Shown: piece after piece, positions 47,201-54,554 of the stretch
How the letters are laid out: each line of letters starts with the position of its first letter
Position numbering within the stretch: position 1 is the stretch's first letter
Assembly (NCBI GenBank): GCA_963995525.1
Contig: OZ023214.1
Span: 33,004,887 to 33,068,886, forward strand
From: Escarpia spicata
Lineage: Eukaryota > Annelida > Polychaeta > Sabellida > Siboglinidae
Reading direction: 5' to 3'
DNA length: 64,000 nucleotides
Made by a program: the position numbers and the translations under genes
Notes under the pieces: model-generated
Seen by the model: the letters and a program-made list of their open reading frames with translations, nothing else
The model's database searches: none
What the model was told of the DNA's origin: nothing

Positions 47201-49618
47201 TACCAGGTAAATTAACAATATTATACTTCACGTTTAAACCTTGATTACTGGGGTTTTATTATGTACCATTAGAAATTATTTAATTGGGAATTCAAAACAC
47301 GGGGGAAAAATGAGTCCTCCACATTTGCTGAATGACGTCATCCTTTTAAGTTTTCGTTTGAGTAACGATTGTTTTATGGCCGAACATGTGCTACTGACAT
47401 TTAGTAGTTTTTTATAACATTAAATAATATCTATGAAATATGTTACAACCGAAATCTTAAAATTTCTCTTGTATTAAAAGATCCTTCAAATAATAATGAA
47501 CATATGTTACTCCATATAAAGATTGATGTAGCATATATTTTGGTGTTACAATAAATCAGCCAATAACAGTCTCAGCACATTTTATTATATTTATTTAAAA
47601 CATTTTACTAATTTAGTTATTGTTTCATAACTTTATTTCTTGATTTATTACCCCTCCCATAGTGGCAGCATGAATTAATCTGATCAGTGGAGCCATCTGG
47701 TGGAGTGGCCAAATATATGACCAGTTACGCCATCTAGTGACAATAAGCAGTAACCACCTGGTGACCAGTACATTACCTTTAACATTTAGGGAACTGTTTT
47801 AACAAGTACTAGTGCATTGACCGAGAGCAATAAAAGTAGTCCAGCATCACCGGAATGAATATGTACTCGAGTCTGAACTACTGTCATTTAGTTTGACTGC
47901 AGACCATTCACATTTCCTAAATTACAAAGTGTGTTCTATGCTCAGTTGACTCCATTAAGTGGATAGTTTGTTGTCAGCTGAATCTACAAGACGTTGTATG
48001 ACTAGCGAGTCTGAGAACGAGTGCCGCGCTGGTACTGAAAGTAGTCACGGAACATTCTATCTCTGAATATTCTTTTACATTCCAAATACTGTAGGGGGAT
48101 CTGCATTCAATCTTACACTAATTCAGCTAGAGTACGTTTGTTATGCCACTCCTGTTAGACGCTTTGCATCTCAAGTGTTAAACCACAAGAAGGATCCGTG
48201 ACATTAAAATTTTTTCGAAATCCTCTGATGTTTAGGGGTTCGTACCAGACATTTGATTAAGCTTGTGTAACTTGGAACAACTTTCGAAATATTTGTACGC
48301 AATCACTACAAAGGGTAAATCATAGTTATTATCTACAGTTGTTAGCTATGCTATGCATTTTTCTTCCATAATATAATACTTAGCAAGGCATGTGATACTA
48401 TGTGTAATACCAGATGGTAGAGGGAGTATAGAGTACTACAGACACCATAATATAATGCTTAGCAAGGCATGTGATACTATGTGTAATACCAGATGGTAGA
48501 GGGGGTATAAAGCACTACAGACACCATAATGTAATACTTAGCAAGGCATGTGATACTATGTGTAATACCAGATGGTAGAGGGAGTATAGAGCACTACAGA
48601 TACCATAATATAATACTTAGCAAGGCATGTGATACTATTTGTAATACCAGATGGTAGAGGGGGTATAGAGCACTACAGACACCATAATGTAATACTTAGC
48701 AAGGCATGTGATACTATGTGTAATACCAGATGGTAGAGGGAGTATAGAGCACTACAGACACCATAATGTAATACTTAGCAAGGCATGTGATACTATGTGT
48801 AATACCAGATGGTAGAGGGAGTATAGAGCACTACACACACCATAATATAATACTTAGCAAGGCATGTGATACTATGTGTAATACCAGATGGTAGAGGGAG
48901 TATAGAGCACTACAGACACCATAATATAATACTTAGCAAGGCATGTGATACTATGTGTAATACCAGATGGTAGAGGGAGTATAGAGCACTACAGACACCA
49001 TAATATAATACTTAGCAAGGCATGTGATACTATGTGTAATACCAGATGGTAGAGGGAGTATAGAGCACTACAGACACCATAATGTAATACTTAGCAAGGC
49101 ATGTGATACTATGTGTAATACCAGATGGTAAAGGAAGTATACAGCACTACAGACACCATAATGTAATACTTAGCAAGGCATGTGATACTATGTGTAATAT
49201 CAGATGGTAGAGGGAGTATAGAGTACTACAGACACCATAATGTAATACTTAGCAAGGCATGTGATACTATGTGTAATACCAGATGGTAGAGGGAGTATAG
49301 AGCACTACAAACACCATAATATAATACTTAGCAAGGCATGTGATACTATGTGTAATACCAAATGGTAGAGGGAGTATAGAGTACTACAGACACCATAGAG
49401 CATGAGAACTGGAACAGTGCTACTGCTAGAATTGTAGTTGAGTCAACATATAAATACATGAGTGAGGGAGGTATAATTCTAAATTATTTTGTTGTGGTTT
49501 ACAGGTTACCTTTGGGTATGTGTCTACAACAAAGTACGGAGTAAACAAGTTCAAGTCAAAGAGTGACGTTGGGATCCAGGTGTCATTAGTCGGTCTGGAG
49601 AATGGAGGCGCAGTTAAG
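29139..49618 (+). CDS. CD109 / thioester-containing protein-like (A2M family), N-terminal half, 3'-incomplete
   Basis: Thirteen coding exons join in frame with GT/AG sites to 1545 nt, residues 1-515, ending on a codon boundary with an open donor at 49619. The family traps proteases or marks targets via a thioester, and CD109 forms sit at the cell surface. Seen: signal peptide (1-24, hydrophobic AAVAVSVLLVGLF), MG1 (KYLIMYPKSMRAGQPFSLTV, from 46), MG2 opening VFIQTDKAIYKPSQTVHFRA (155-174), linker GVITKELQLSDQPVLGDWKV, the family hallmark AEYVLPKFEV (248-257), KYTYGKKVKG (279-288) of MG3, FKPGLTY (396-402) opening MG4, and the start of MG5 near 490. Usual length is ~1400-1500 residues, so bait region, thioester and receptor domains are not present in the window. 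MG1-MG3 fit CD109/TEP better than C3, but a general A2M-like protein is possible. No disabling lesion seen. Confidence 0.92.
29291..29704 (-). mobile_element. MITE family 1, copy 2
   Basis: Complete copy in the opposite orientation. Minus-strand left end GTGACCTGCCGCAGCGAAGT, GGGTACTAAGTC; plus-strand left end GCGACCCGCTGTACAGTGAG, GCGGGTATTAAGTC. Interior GATACCTCATTTGTTAAAAT and CATTTCTGCCAAAAT as in copies 1 and 3. Begins only ~18 bp after the donor of CD109-like exon 1. Confidence 0.8.
29705..35077. other. CD109-like intron 1, mostly unannotatable
   Basis: AT-rich. Apart from the possible TIR element at 33160-33624 and a (CTGT)n run at 34765-34788 I recognise nothing. Open frames at 30768-31230 and 32382-32585 have no family signal. 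Confidence 0.5.
33160..33624. mobile_element. possible small TIR element
   Basis: GCGCTTACATTTATCCGGGC (33160-33179, then GTTA) is matched in reverse by TAATGCCCGGATAAATGTAA, GCA at 33601-33623. A third, direct copy of CATTTATCCGGGCGTTA lies at 33264-33280. No coding capacity. The internal copy leaves open whether this is a transposon or a rearranged repeat. Confidence 0.45.
35078..35238 (+). CDS. CD109-like coding exon 2 (MG1)
   Basis: Completes Gly45 and encodes residues 46-98: KYLIMYPKSMRAGQPFSLTV, then VQVFDLVKNLAVTASLTKPG, the first beta-sandwich of the macroglobulin fold. Acceptor TTTTTATTTGTAG, donor GTATGTTTTC. Intron 1 is ~5.8 kb. Confidence 0.92.
35609..35637 (+). CDS. CD109-like coding exon 3 (29-nt micro-exon)
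   Basis: Encodes GTHKDTIVLQ (residues 99-108) counting the split Gly. Strong acceptor CTTTTTTCCAG and donor GTAAGGAAT. The phases on both sides fit only if it is included; skipping it would shift the frame. Confidence 0.85.
36735..36918 (+). CDS. CD109-like coding exon 4 (MG1 end, MG2 start)
   Basis: Residues 109-169 plus one base. Contains IPEADDVTSYTLNLKGE and the MG2 opening VFIQTDKAIYKPSQT, one of the best conserved motifs of the family. Acceptor CTGTGTTTAG, donor GTATGTGAAG. Confidence 0.95.
36919..40209. other. CD109-like intron 4, nothing recognised
   Basis: About 3.3 kb without repeats of note, RNA genes or exon-like sequence. The minus frame 36276-36806 partly overlies exon 4 and has no motif. 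Confidence 0.5.
40210..40280 (+). CDS. CD109-like coding exon 5 (MG2), with duplicated donor
   Basis: Residues 170-193, VHFRAMAVYPNLKPYLGALD and IDLI. Acceptor TTTTCTTGCAG; first donor GTGAGTACAG at 40281. Its last 18 bases and the donor recur eight more times at 63-bp spacing downstream (40263-40802), so the end chosen here is the one that gives the family-like join LDIDLI-DAEGNKIKQ. Confidence 0.9.
40263..40802 (+). repeat. 63-bp tandem array containing nine copies of a splice donor
   Basis: Unit begins CTGGACATAGACCTCATT, then GTGAGTACAGTGTTCATGAT, ATCTAGTTCAGTGTTGTATT, TTGTT. Eight full units plus a partial one, with few differences (ATAGAC/ATAAAC/ATATAC; CTAGTT/CTAGGT/CTTGTT). The first unit overlaps the last 18 coding bases of exon 5. 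As 63 is a multiple of three and the unit lacks stops, the exon frame stays open across the array and reads a 21-residue hydrophobic unit LDIDLIVSTVFMISSSVLYF-V. Confidence 0.97.
41280..41337 (+). CDS. CD109-like coding exon 6
   Basis: Residues 194-212 plus one base: DAEGNKIKQYKGVTNPGHN, equivalent to the D-x-x-GN-x-I-x-QW segment of the family. Acceptor TTTGTTTTACAG, donor GTAAGTCATG. Confidence 0.93.
41973..42046 (+). CDS. CD109-like coding exon 7
   Basis: Residues 213-237: GVITKELQLSDQPVLGDWKV then NVKAL. The LSD-P-LGDW motif closely follows CD109 and TEP proteins. Acceptor CTCTGTGTCAG, donor GTGGGTGATA. Confidence 0.95.
42574..42613 (+). CDS. CD109-like coding exon 8 (40 nt)
   Basis: Residues 238-250 plus one base, GNLETKTFTVAEY; the split codon completes the Val of EYVLPKFEV. 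Acceptor CTATTTTGCAG, donor GTAAGTGTTT. Confidence 0.92.
43091..43175 (+). CDS. CD109-like coding exon 9 (MG3 start)
   Basis: Residues 251-278 plus two bases: VLPKFEVTIDAPSFFYYLDS then MLSLNVGA. Acceptor ACTGTTACAG, donor GTAAGTTGCC. The phase-2 junction makes the Lys of KYTYGK with exon 10. Confidence 0.95.
43236..44416 (+). mobile_element. MITE family 1, copy 3, interrupted by a repeat insertion
   Basis: Left end GTGACTTGCAACAGAAAGAC, GGGTATTAAA; right end (reverse complement) GTGATCTGCCAAAGTGAACC, AGGTATTAAGTC. The interior matches copies 1 and 2 (TTTTTGATTCCACTCATTGT; TATCTTCAGTAGTTTTTGAT; TTTCTGTCAAAAT) but is broken at GTTGAAAT by 43349-44060. A 25-bp duplication (GAGATTATAAATTTAAAACA) at 44241-44292 is private to this copy. 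Starts 61 bp after the exon 9 donor. Confidence 0.8.
43349..44060 (+). mobile_element. inserted dispersed repeat with internal minisatellite (long copy)
   Basis: Starts TTGGACACAATAAATCCACC and includes CAATCAGATTATCGGTGCTC. Then about five copies of a 92-101-bp unit (ATTGAGTCTTAGATAGCCGT, AGGATCCTTCTACTTGGCTG, TTGACCTACCGGG, ATATTAGATAGCTATGGGAT). A shorter copy at 51717-52044 has the same 5' part but about one unit. No coding capacity; class unknown. Confidence 0.75.
44586..45195 (+). repeat. 44-bp minisatellite, ~14 units, abutting exon 10
   Basis: Unit AGGTGTGTAGAATCCTTACA, TGGCTGCATGGTGATGACAT, CATC. The array stops about 10 bp before the acceptor TGTCTGTGCTTCAG of exon 10, so the last units occupy the usual polypyrimidine/branch-point zone. 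Units near the 3' end are the most divergent (AATAATATGTC). Confidence 0.97.
45205..45319 (+). CDS. CD109-like coding exon 10 (MG3)
   Basis: Completes Lys279 and encodes 280-317: YTYGKKVKGVAEIVVQLKYQ, then SYELNGREPPQHKITVQD. KYTYGK-V-G is a family motif. Acceptor TGTCTGTGCTTCAG, donor GTAAGTCAAC. Confidence 0.95.
45983..46246 (+). CDS. CD109-like coding exon 11 (MG3-MG4)
   Basis: 88 codons, residues 318-405, the largest exon seen. Ends with LKFLSATPSSFKPGLTYIGF, matching the V-F-x-T-P-x-x-FKPGLPY entry to MG4. One N-glycosylation sequon (ANVTEG). Acceptor GATGTCCTTTAG, donor GTAAGTATAG. Confidence 0.95.
46905..47120 (+). CDS. CD109-like coding exon 12 (MG4)
   Basis: 72 codons, residues 406-477: IQLSQMDGSPPSPLDL opens it (the DGSP motif of MG4), with a sequon in KLNESF and a C-terminal RFSVKVPENFDSLDIS. 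Acceptor ACGTGTTACAG, donor GTTAGTGTCA. Confidence 0.93.
47571..47760 (+). repeat. 190-bp perfect inverted repeat, left arm
   Basis: Begins CTCAGCACATTTTATTATAT and ends GCAGTAACCACCTG. Its exact reverse complement is at 50854-51043, with no mismatch and no indel by base-by-base comparison. Lies in intron 12, upstream of exon 13. Confidence 0.98.
48366..49398 (+). repeat. 79-bp minisatellite, ~13 units
   Basis: Unit CCATAATATAATACTTAGCA, AGGCATGTGATACTATGTGT, AATACCAGATGGTAGAGGGA, GTATAGAGCACTACAGACA. Units are highly alike, with variants alternating ATAATATAAT/ATAATGTAAT and GAGTACT/GAGCACT. Ends 107 bp before exon 13. Confidence 0.98.
49505..49618 (+). CDS. CD109-like coding exon 13 (MG4-MG5), last exon seen
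   Basis: 38 codons, residues 478-515: VTFGYVSTTKYGVNKFKSKS, then DVGIQVSLVGLENGGAVK. Acceptor TGTGGTTTACAG, donor GTGAGTTGTA. Phase 0 on both sides, so skipping it would keep frame. Flanked by two minisatellites and, outside these, by the arms of the 190-bp inverted repeat. Confidence 0.9.
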
Positions 49619-49683
49619 GTGAGTTGTAGTCTGTCTACTGAGTGTGATGGAATGGTGGACAAATTGCAGAGTTGTGTAATAAT

Positions 49684-50446
49684 GTACGTACAGTGGTGAG
49701 GTCTAGCTCCTGTACTGTTCTTCCTCGTAATTCCCTTGTTACCTTGTACGTACAGCAGTGAGATCTAGCTCCTGTACTGTTCTTCCTCGTAATTCCCTTG
49801 TTACCTTCTACGTACAGCGGTGAGATCTAGCTCCTGTACTGTTCTTCCTCGTAATTCCTTTGTTACCTTGTACGTACAGTGGTGAGATCTAGCTCCTGTA
49901 CTGTACTTCCTCGTAATTCCCTTGTTACCTTGTACGTACAGCGGTGAGATCTAGCTCCTGTACTGTTCTTCCTCGTAATTCCCTTGTTACCTTGTACGTA
50001 CAGTGGTGAGATCTAGCTCCTGTACTGTTCTTCCTCGTGATTCCCTTGTTACCTTGTACGTACAGCGGTGAGATCTAGCTCCTGTACTGTTCTTCCTCGT
50101 AATTCCCTTGTTACCTTGTACGTACAGTGGTGAGATCTAGCTCCTGTACTGTTCTTCCTCGTAATTCCCTTGTTACCTTGTACGTACAGCGGTGAGATCT
50201 AGCTCCTGTACTGTTCTTCCTCGTAATTCCCTTGTTACCTTGTACGTACAGTGGTGAGATCTAGCTCCTGTACTGTTCTTCCTCGTAATTCCCTTGTTAC
50301 CTAGTACGTACAGTGGTGAGATCTAGCTCCTGTACTGTTCTTCCTCGTGATTCCCTTGTTACCTTGTACATACAGTGGTGAGATCTAGCTCCTGTACTGT
50401 TCTTCCTCGTGATTCCCTTGTTACCTAGTGCGTACAGTAGTGAGAT
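49684..50446 (+). repeat. 62-bp minisatellite, ~12 units
   Basis: Unit GTACGTACAGTGGTGAGATC, TAGCTCCTGTACTGTTCTTC, CTCGTAATTCCCTTGTTACC, TT. Starts 66 bp after the exon 13 donor. Each unit has CGTACAG followed two bases later by GTGAGATC, i.e. an acceptor-like and a donor-like word. A further diverged unit lies at 50510-50570 after the hairpin. Confidence 0.98.
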
Positions 50447-50501
50447 CTAGCTCTCGTACTGTTCTTCTTCAAATTATGAAGAAGAACAGTACAGGAGCTA
50501 G
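50447..50501. repeat. hairpin at an inverted minisatellite unit
   Basis: CTAGCTCTCGTACTGTTCTT, CTTCA, loop AATTA, then the reverse complement TGAAGAAGAACAGTACAGGA, GCTAG: 25-bp arms with about two mismatches. It arises where part of a 62-bp unit is reversed. Confidence 0.9.
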
Positions 50502-50853
50502 ACCTTGTTAGCTTGTACGTACAGTGCTGTGGTCTAGCTCCTGATCTCTTCTTCATAATTCCCTTGTAGAGTAACAAAGGCTCCTGCACTGTTGCACAGT
50601 TGTTGCCCTCTACTGCACCCTGTCAGCAGCACCCTGTCAGCAGCTCCCTCCGTCCATCTTTCACCTTCCACCAACTTTCTAAAATCCCTCCTAGATTGCC
50701 ACCCAGTTGCTTGCTAACAGCAATAACTGTTTCGTGTGTGTTTAATATATGTGAATGCACTGATTGGTTTCTGTCGGATGTCTTCGTGAGTTATCACTGC
50801 CTGGCTGAAACAGCAATGTGCCATAAATATTTGAAGGTACATTGTTTGGTTAT

Positions 50854-51043
50854 CAGGTGGTTACTGCTTATTGTCACTAGATGGCGTAACTGGTCATATA
50901 TTTGGCCACTCCACCAGATGGCTCCACTGATCAGATTAATTCATGCTGCCACTATGGGAGGGGTAATAAATCAAGAAATAAAGTTATGAAACAATAACTA
51001 AATTAGTAAAATGTTTTAAATAAATATAATAAAATGTGCTGAG
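50854..51043 (-). repeat. 190-bp perfect inverted repeat, right arm
   Basis: Exact reverse complement of 47571-47760. Downstream of exon 13 in the same transcript direction. Inner and outer flanks of the two arms are unrelated, so both boundaries are sharp. Confidence 0.98.
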
Positions 51044-51716
51044 TTTACTTGAGGGCTTTGTTCAATGTTTGTGAAATGTGTAGCAAATACAAATGGCAGG
51101 CAGTTAGTACTAAATACACAAAGAAAGTACATGTAATTTCCATTGGGCTAATCCAGGGCTATAGGAAGTTTGAGTAACAAACATACTGACACAATAGGAT
51201 TGAGACAATCAGCTTCTGTGTAGTAGATGAACATTTGTTTTTATATTTACCAAACCTAATAATAATAATATTCTGTAGATTGGATCATTGGAAACATGCA
51301 GTAACATACCTTGTGTGAAAACTACAGTACATTAAATCCAGGCAGAATTTTAATTTGTAACATTTTATTTTGGATACCTCTGCACAACACCTTTCAAAAG
51401 CTACTGTGAATGGCATAGTACATGAAATAGTCTTTATTATATAATTTTTTATTAAAACATTGGCAACATGATACAAGAAAAAGACAACCATGTATATATA
51501 CACGTTACACAACAATATTTTTATTATGCAAACCTTGTACGAACACAACATGTACAAAATCAAACAGTATGACAGAACAACTTCATTGCGATGTAACCCA
51601 AACTTTCCTCATCTAAACTCTCATCCGGTCTGATTCACCAGAATCAACTCTGCTCCCGTTATGAATTGCCAATTCCAGGTAAAAATGTTTCGACAGTCAT
51701 CTGAGAGAGTTAGAAA

Positions 51717-52044
51717 TTGGACACAATAAATCCACCTGATGCTGAATCAAATGCACAATCAGATTATCGGTGCTCAGTTAACGACCATAACCTTCGTCTA
51801 CTTCTTTCCTGTTCCGTTGAATGTTTGATAGCTGTAAAATCATGCTGCTTTGTTTCTATTCCATTGAGTGTTAGATAGCTGTAGGATCCTTCTACTTGGC
51901 TCTTGACCTATTGAATATTAGATAGCTATGGGATCTTTCTACTTGGTTTGTATTCTGTTGAAAATTAATGTAGCTGTAAGATTCTTCTGCTTAGTTTATA
52001 TTCTATTGAATGTTAGGTAGCTGTAGGATCCTTATACTTGGATA
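51717..52044 (+). mobile_element. dispersed repeat, short copy
   Basis: Second copy of the 43349-44060 insertion: same start after GAAATT (TGGACACAATAAATCCACCT), same CAATCAGATTATCGGTGCTC, then a single cycle of the TAGATAGC-GTAGGATCC unit instead of about five. The 3' end is not sharp. Confidence 0.7.
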
Positions 52045-52112
52045 TTGTTTCATAATGTTAGATTGCTGTATGATATTTCTACATCCCTGTACTTGGCTCC
52101 TCTATCATTGAA

Positions 52113-52286
52113 GACAGACTCGTATGTAGCCAACACAGGGGGTAAAAGACAGACTCGTATGTAGCCAACACAGGGGGTAAAAAACAGACTCGCATTTAGC
52201 CAACACAGGGGGTAAAAGACAGACTCATATGTAGCCAACACAGGGAGTAAAAGACAGACTTGTATGTAGCCAACACAGGGGGTAAA
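52113..52286. repeat. 34-bp tandem repeat x 5
   Basis: Unit AGACAGACTCGTATGTAGCC, AACACAGGGGGTAA. The repeated short minus-strand reading ATYESVF is a product of this array. Confidence 0.95.
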
Positions 52287-52949
52287 TATATACTCTCACA
52301 TAATCTCCTATTTAAAGACATAGGAGAGGTTGTCTTTTCTATCCAACTATCATAATAAACTATCATTCTATCGAAATACACAACCACTCACAAGAGTAAT
52401 GAAGATTCATCCAACTACCAACTTGACTTTGGACATACATAATGGAACTGGTTAAGAACATGTCGATAAGTCGACCACCTACCTAACTGCTTATTTTTTT
52501 AATTCTTTTTTGATATGATTGCTTTTCACAGGTGGAAATATCTTTGCGCAGTTCTGGCAGATGACATTATCACTTCAAATGTATCACTCGCAGTTTGCTG
52601 AATGGAGAAAAAATTTGTTTTATGTCGATAAAAAAAATGGACATTTTGATTACTACACATAAATATATCTGACAGCTATCATGTCTCTCTTGATTTAATC
52701 TGTCACTTCCAAATCCATGGTAGATGGCTTTAACTGCCTCGTATTAGATCAACATTGTGTAGTACATCAAGGGAATATGGCGGTTCCTACAAATGATATC
52801 AGCGAATAATGATCTGCATCATGAATGTTATATATTGACTTTTGTTCGTGGGAAGTGAGTTTATTAGTCGACTGCATGTTTTGTAACGTATTTATCTCTT
52901 AGCTTTGTTTCCTTGTGCTGTTTGTTGCTCATACATATAAAAAACGGAA

Positions 52950-53240
52950 GGGTTCCATGATTTCATATCTTCCACTCAAGAATTACACTCTTTGTTTAAG
53001 GTAATATCAAAGAGCTCCTTTATTTTACATCTTACTCATAAGAATTAGACTAGAGCTTCATAAGGGGCAGAATCAGAGAGCTCCTTGATTTCACATGTTC
53101 ATAGAGCTCAAGAATTAGTCTATTTGTGTGAGGTAGAATCAAACAATTCATTGATCTTACTCTTAAGAGTTAGACTCTGAGAGGCAGAGACAAAGTACTC
53201 CTTGATTTCACATATTATTCTTAAAAGTTAGACTCTTAGT
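52950..53240. repeat. degenerate ~65-bp tandem repeat, 4-5 units
   Basis: Recurring order CTCCTTGATTTCACAT, CTCAAGAATTAGACTCT, GAGG-AGAATCAAA, strongly diverged. Covers the likely 3' UTR of the GPCR gene. Confidence 0.7.
53019..53024 (-). terminator. possible polyadenylation signal of the GPCR gene
   Basis: AATAAA on the minus strand, about 355 nt after the GPCR stop codon; the first such hexamer I see downstream. Confidence 0.45.
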
Positions 53241-53378
53241 AAGATTGCCATTCAGAGCAGAAACTCCGGATGGCAAATGGTTGAGGAATCTTTCGGCTTA
53301 TCAAGAGTCGATCATTGTTATTGCAAAGTGTCTTTTTAATACTTTGTGCAAGAATACTTTGCACGTGTCATAGCGACC

Positions 53379-54530
53379 TCACAGTTCAGTCTCGGTCTCT
53401 GACACATTGCACGTCACTGTGTTGTTGTGGTTCGGCGACGAAGATGTCGGCACGGCCGTCGCCTTCATGTTCTGCCACTGGTGGCGCCACTTGCACAGCA
53501 GCACGTGCTTGACCATGTTGCGGAAGTGTACATTGAGAATGCAGTAGAGTATGAAGTTGATCGCAAAGTTGGTCGCCTGCATAAAGTTTGTGATGACGGT
53601 GGCAAGTTGGAAAAGCAGGAAGTTCTGGCTGACCACAGCCTTAGTGAACTTGAGCACCTCCGAGGGACAGACGAGGACAAGGAACAAGATGATGATGGTA
53701 ATGAGCGTCGGAGTGAGACGATGCCCGGATTCACGTGGTCGGTTCGCGCGGTATTGCCGCTGTACTTTCATCGAGTGGTGCAGCGCTTGGATCAGACGCA
53801 CGTTGCAGAACGCGAGAATGACGATGGGCACGAATGTCCCGATGGTCGCCCACACAATGTTGTAGACGAACCGCAGCGATTTGTTCCTCGTCAGTGGCCC
53901 GATTACTTGGCCGTAGCACTGGCACTGCGTGATGCCGCCAGGGGGGTCTGATAGCACCGGACACGGTTCAACCAGGATGCTGTACTTCCAGAACAACGGC
54001 AGATTCGCGAGAACCGAAAAGAGGAATGCACTCCCGATCGCCACGCAAGTCCCGCGTAGACTGATGAATCCGCGTGCATGCAGTGGCCAGCAGATCGCAA
54101 GGTAGCGTCCGACTGCCATGACTACCGTCAACCACGTGCTGCTCAACAGGAAAATGTTCAACAGCGGCTCCCCATAGACTTTGAAGTACAACACAAAGAC
54201 AATGTCAGCACTCGTGTATTGCAACTTCTCAGGAATGAGAACGTTTATGAGTACAAGCATGCAGAACATCATGTCAGACACGGCCAACGCGACCAGGCCA
54301 AAGTGCGCCGACTTCTCAAGGCGATCCATCGTGCTCTGCATTTGTTTGTGCGTCAGCACAAGCAGGTTGATTATGTTACCCACAATTCCAAAGGTGCAGG
54401 TGATCGGCAGCGCGACGTCATCGAACGCATATTTCAGACTGAGATAAGTCTGGATCTGCCGAGAGATGTTTTGCTGTTGGAAGCTTGCGAACAACTGTGT
54501 TCTGTTGGCGATGTACTCCTCACAACTCAT
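53379..54530 (-). CDS. rhodopsin-class GPCR, FMRFamide-receptor-like, single coding exon
   Basis: 383 residues, intronless. Plasma-membrane receptor, probably for a neuropeptide. TM1 ~38-60 with GNIINLLVL; TM2 ~76-98 with LAVSD (Asp86 at 2.50); TM3 ~122-145 ending GRYLAICWPL, so the E/DRY motif is GRY at 141-143; TM4 ~160-182; long extracellular loop 2 with Cys190, 203 and 205; TM5 ~221-245; TM6 ~273-295 with VLVCPSE in place of CWxP; TM7 ~305-331 with NFAINFILY in place of NPxxY. Ser/Thr-rich tail. N-glycosylation sequons at NRT (9-11) and NIS (21-23). The pattern WLTVVMAVGRYLAICWPL and N-FxNFILYC fits the FMRFamide-receptor-like group enlarged in many invertebrates; ligand unknown. An in-frame TGA 24 nt before the ATG fixes the start. 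It is antisense to, and probably inside, the CD109-like gene. Confidence 0.88.
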   Translation of the reverse strand: MSCEEYIANRTQLFASFQQQNISRQIQTYLSLKYAFDDVALPITCTFGIVGNIINLLVLTHKQMQSTMDRLEKSAHFGLVALAVSDMMFCMLVLINVLIPEKLQYTSADIVFVLYFKVYGEPLLNIFLLSSTWLTVVMAVGRYLAICWPLHARGFISLRGTCVAIGSAFLFSVLANLPLFWKYSILVEPCPVLSDPPGGITQCQCYGQVIGPLTRNKSLRFVYNIVWATIGTFVPIVILAFCNVRLIQALHHSMKVQRQYRANRPRESGHRLTPTLITIIILFLVLVCPSEVLKFTKAVVSQNFLLFQLATVITNFMQATNFAINFILYCILNVHFRNMVKHVLLCKWRHQWQNMKATAVPTSSSPNHNNTVTCNVSETETEL

Positions 54531-54554
54531 GCTGGTAGCTGTGTTAATGAGTCA

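Noticed and set aside
44586..50570. Regular repeat arrays that might look like CRISPR
   Set aside because: Units are head-to-tail and similar over their full length, with no unique spacers, and sit in introns of an animal gene.
50600..50989. 129-residue plus ORF after exon 13, a candidate for the next CD109-like exon
   Set aside because: Runs through the right arm of the inverted repeat, has no MG-domain similarity, and lacks a matching acceptor in phase.
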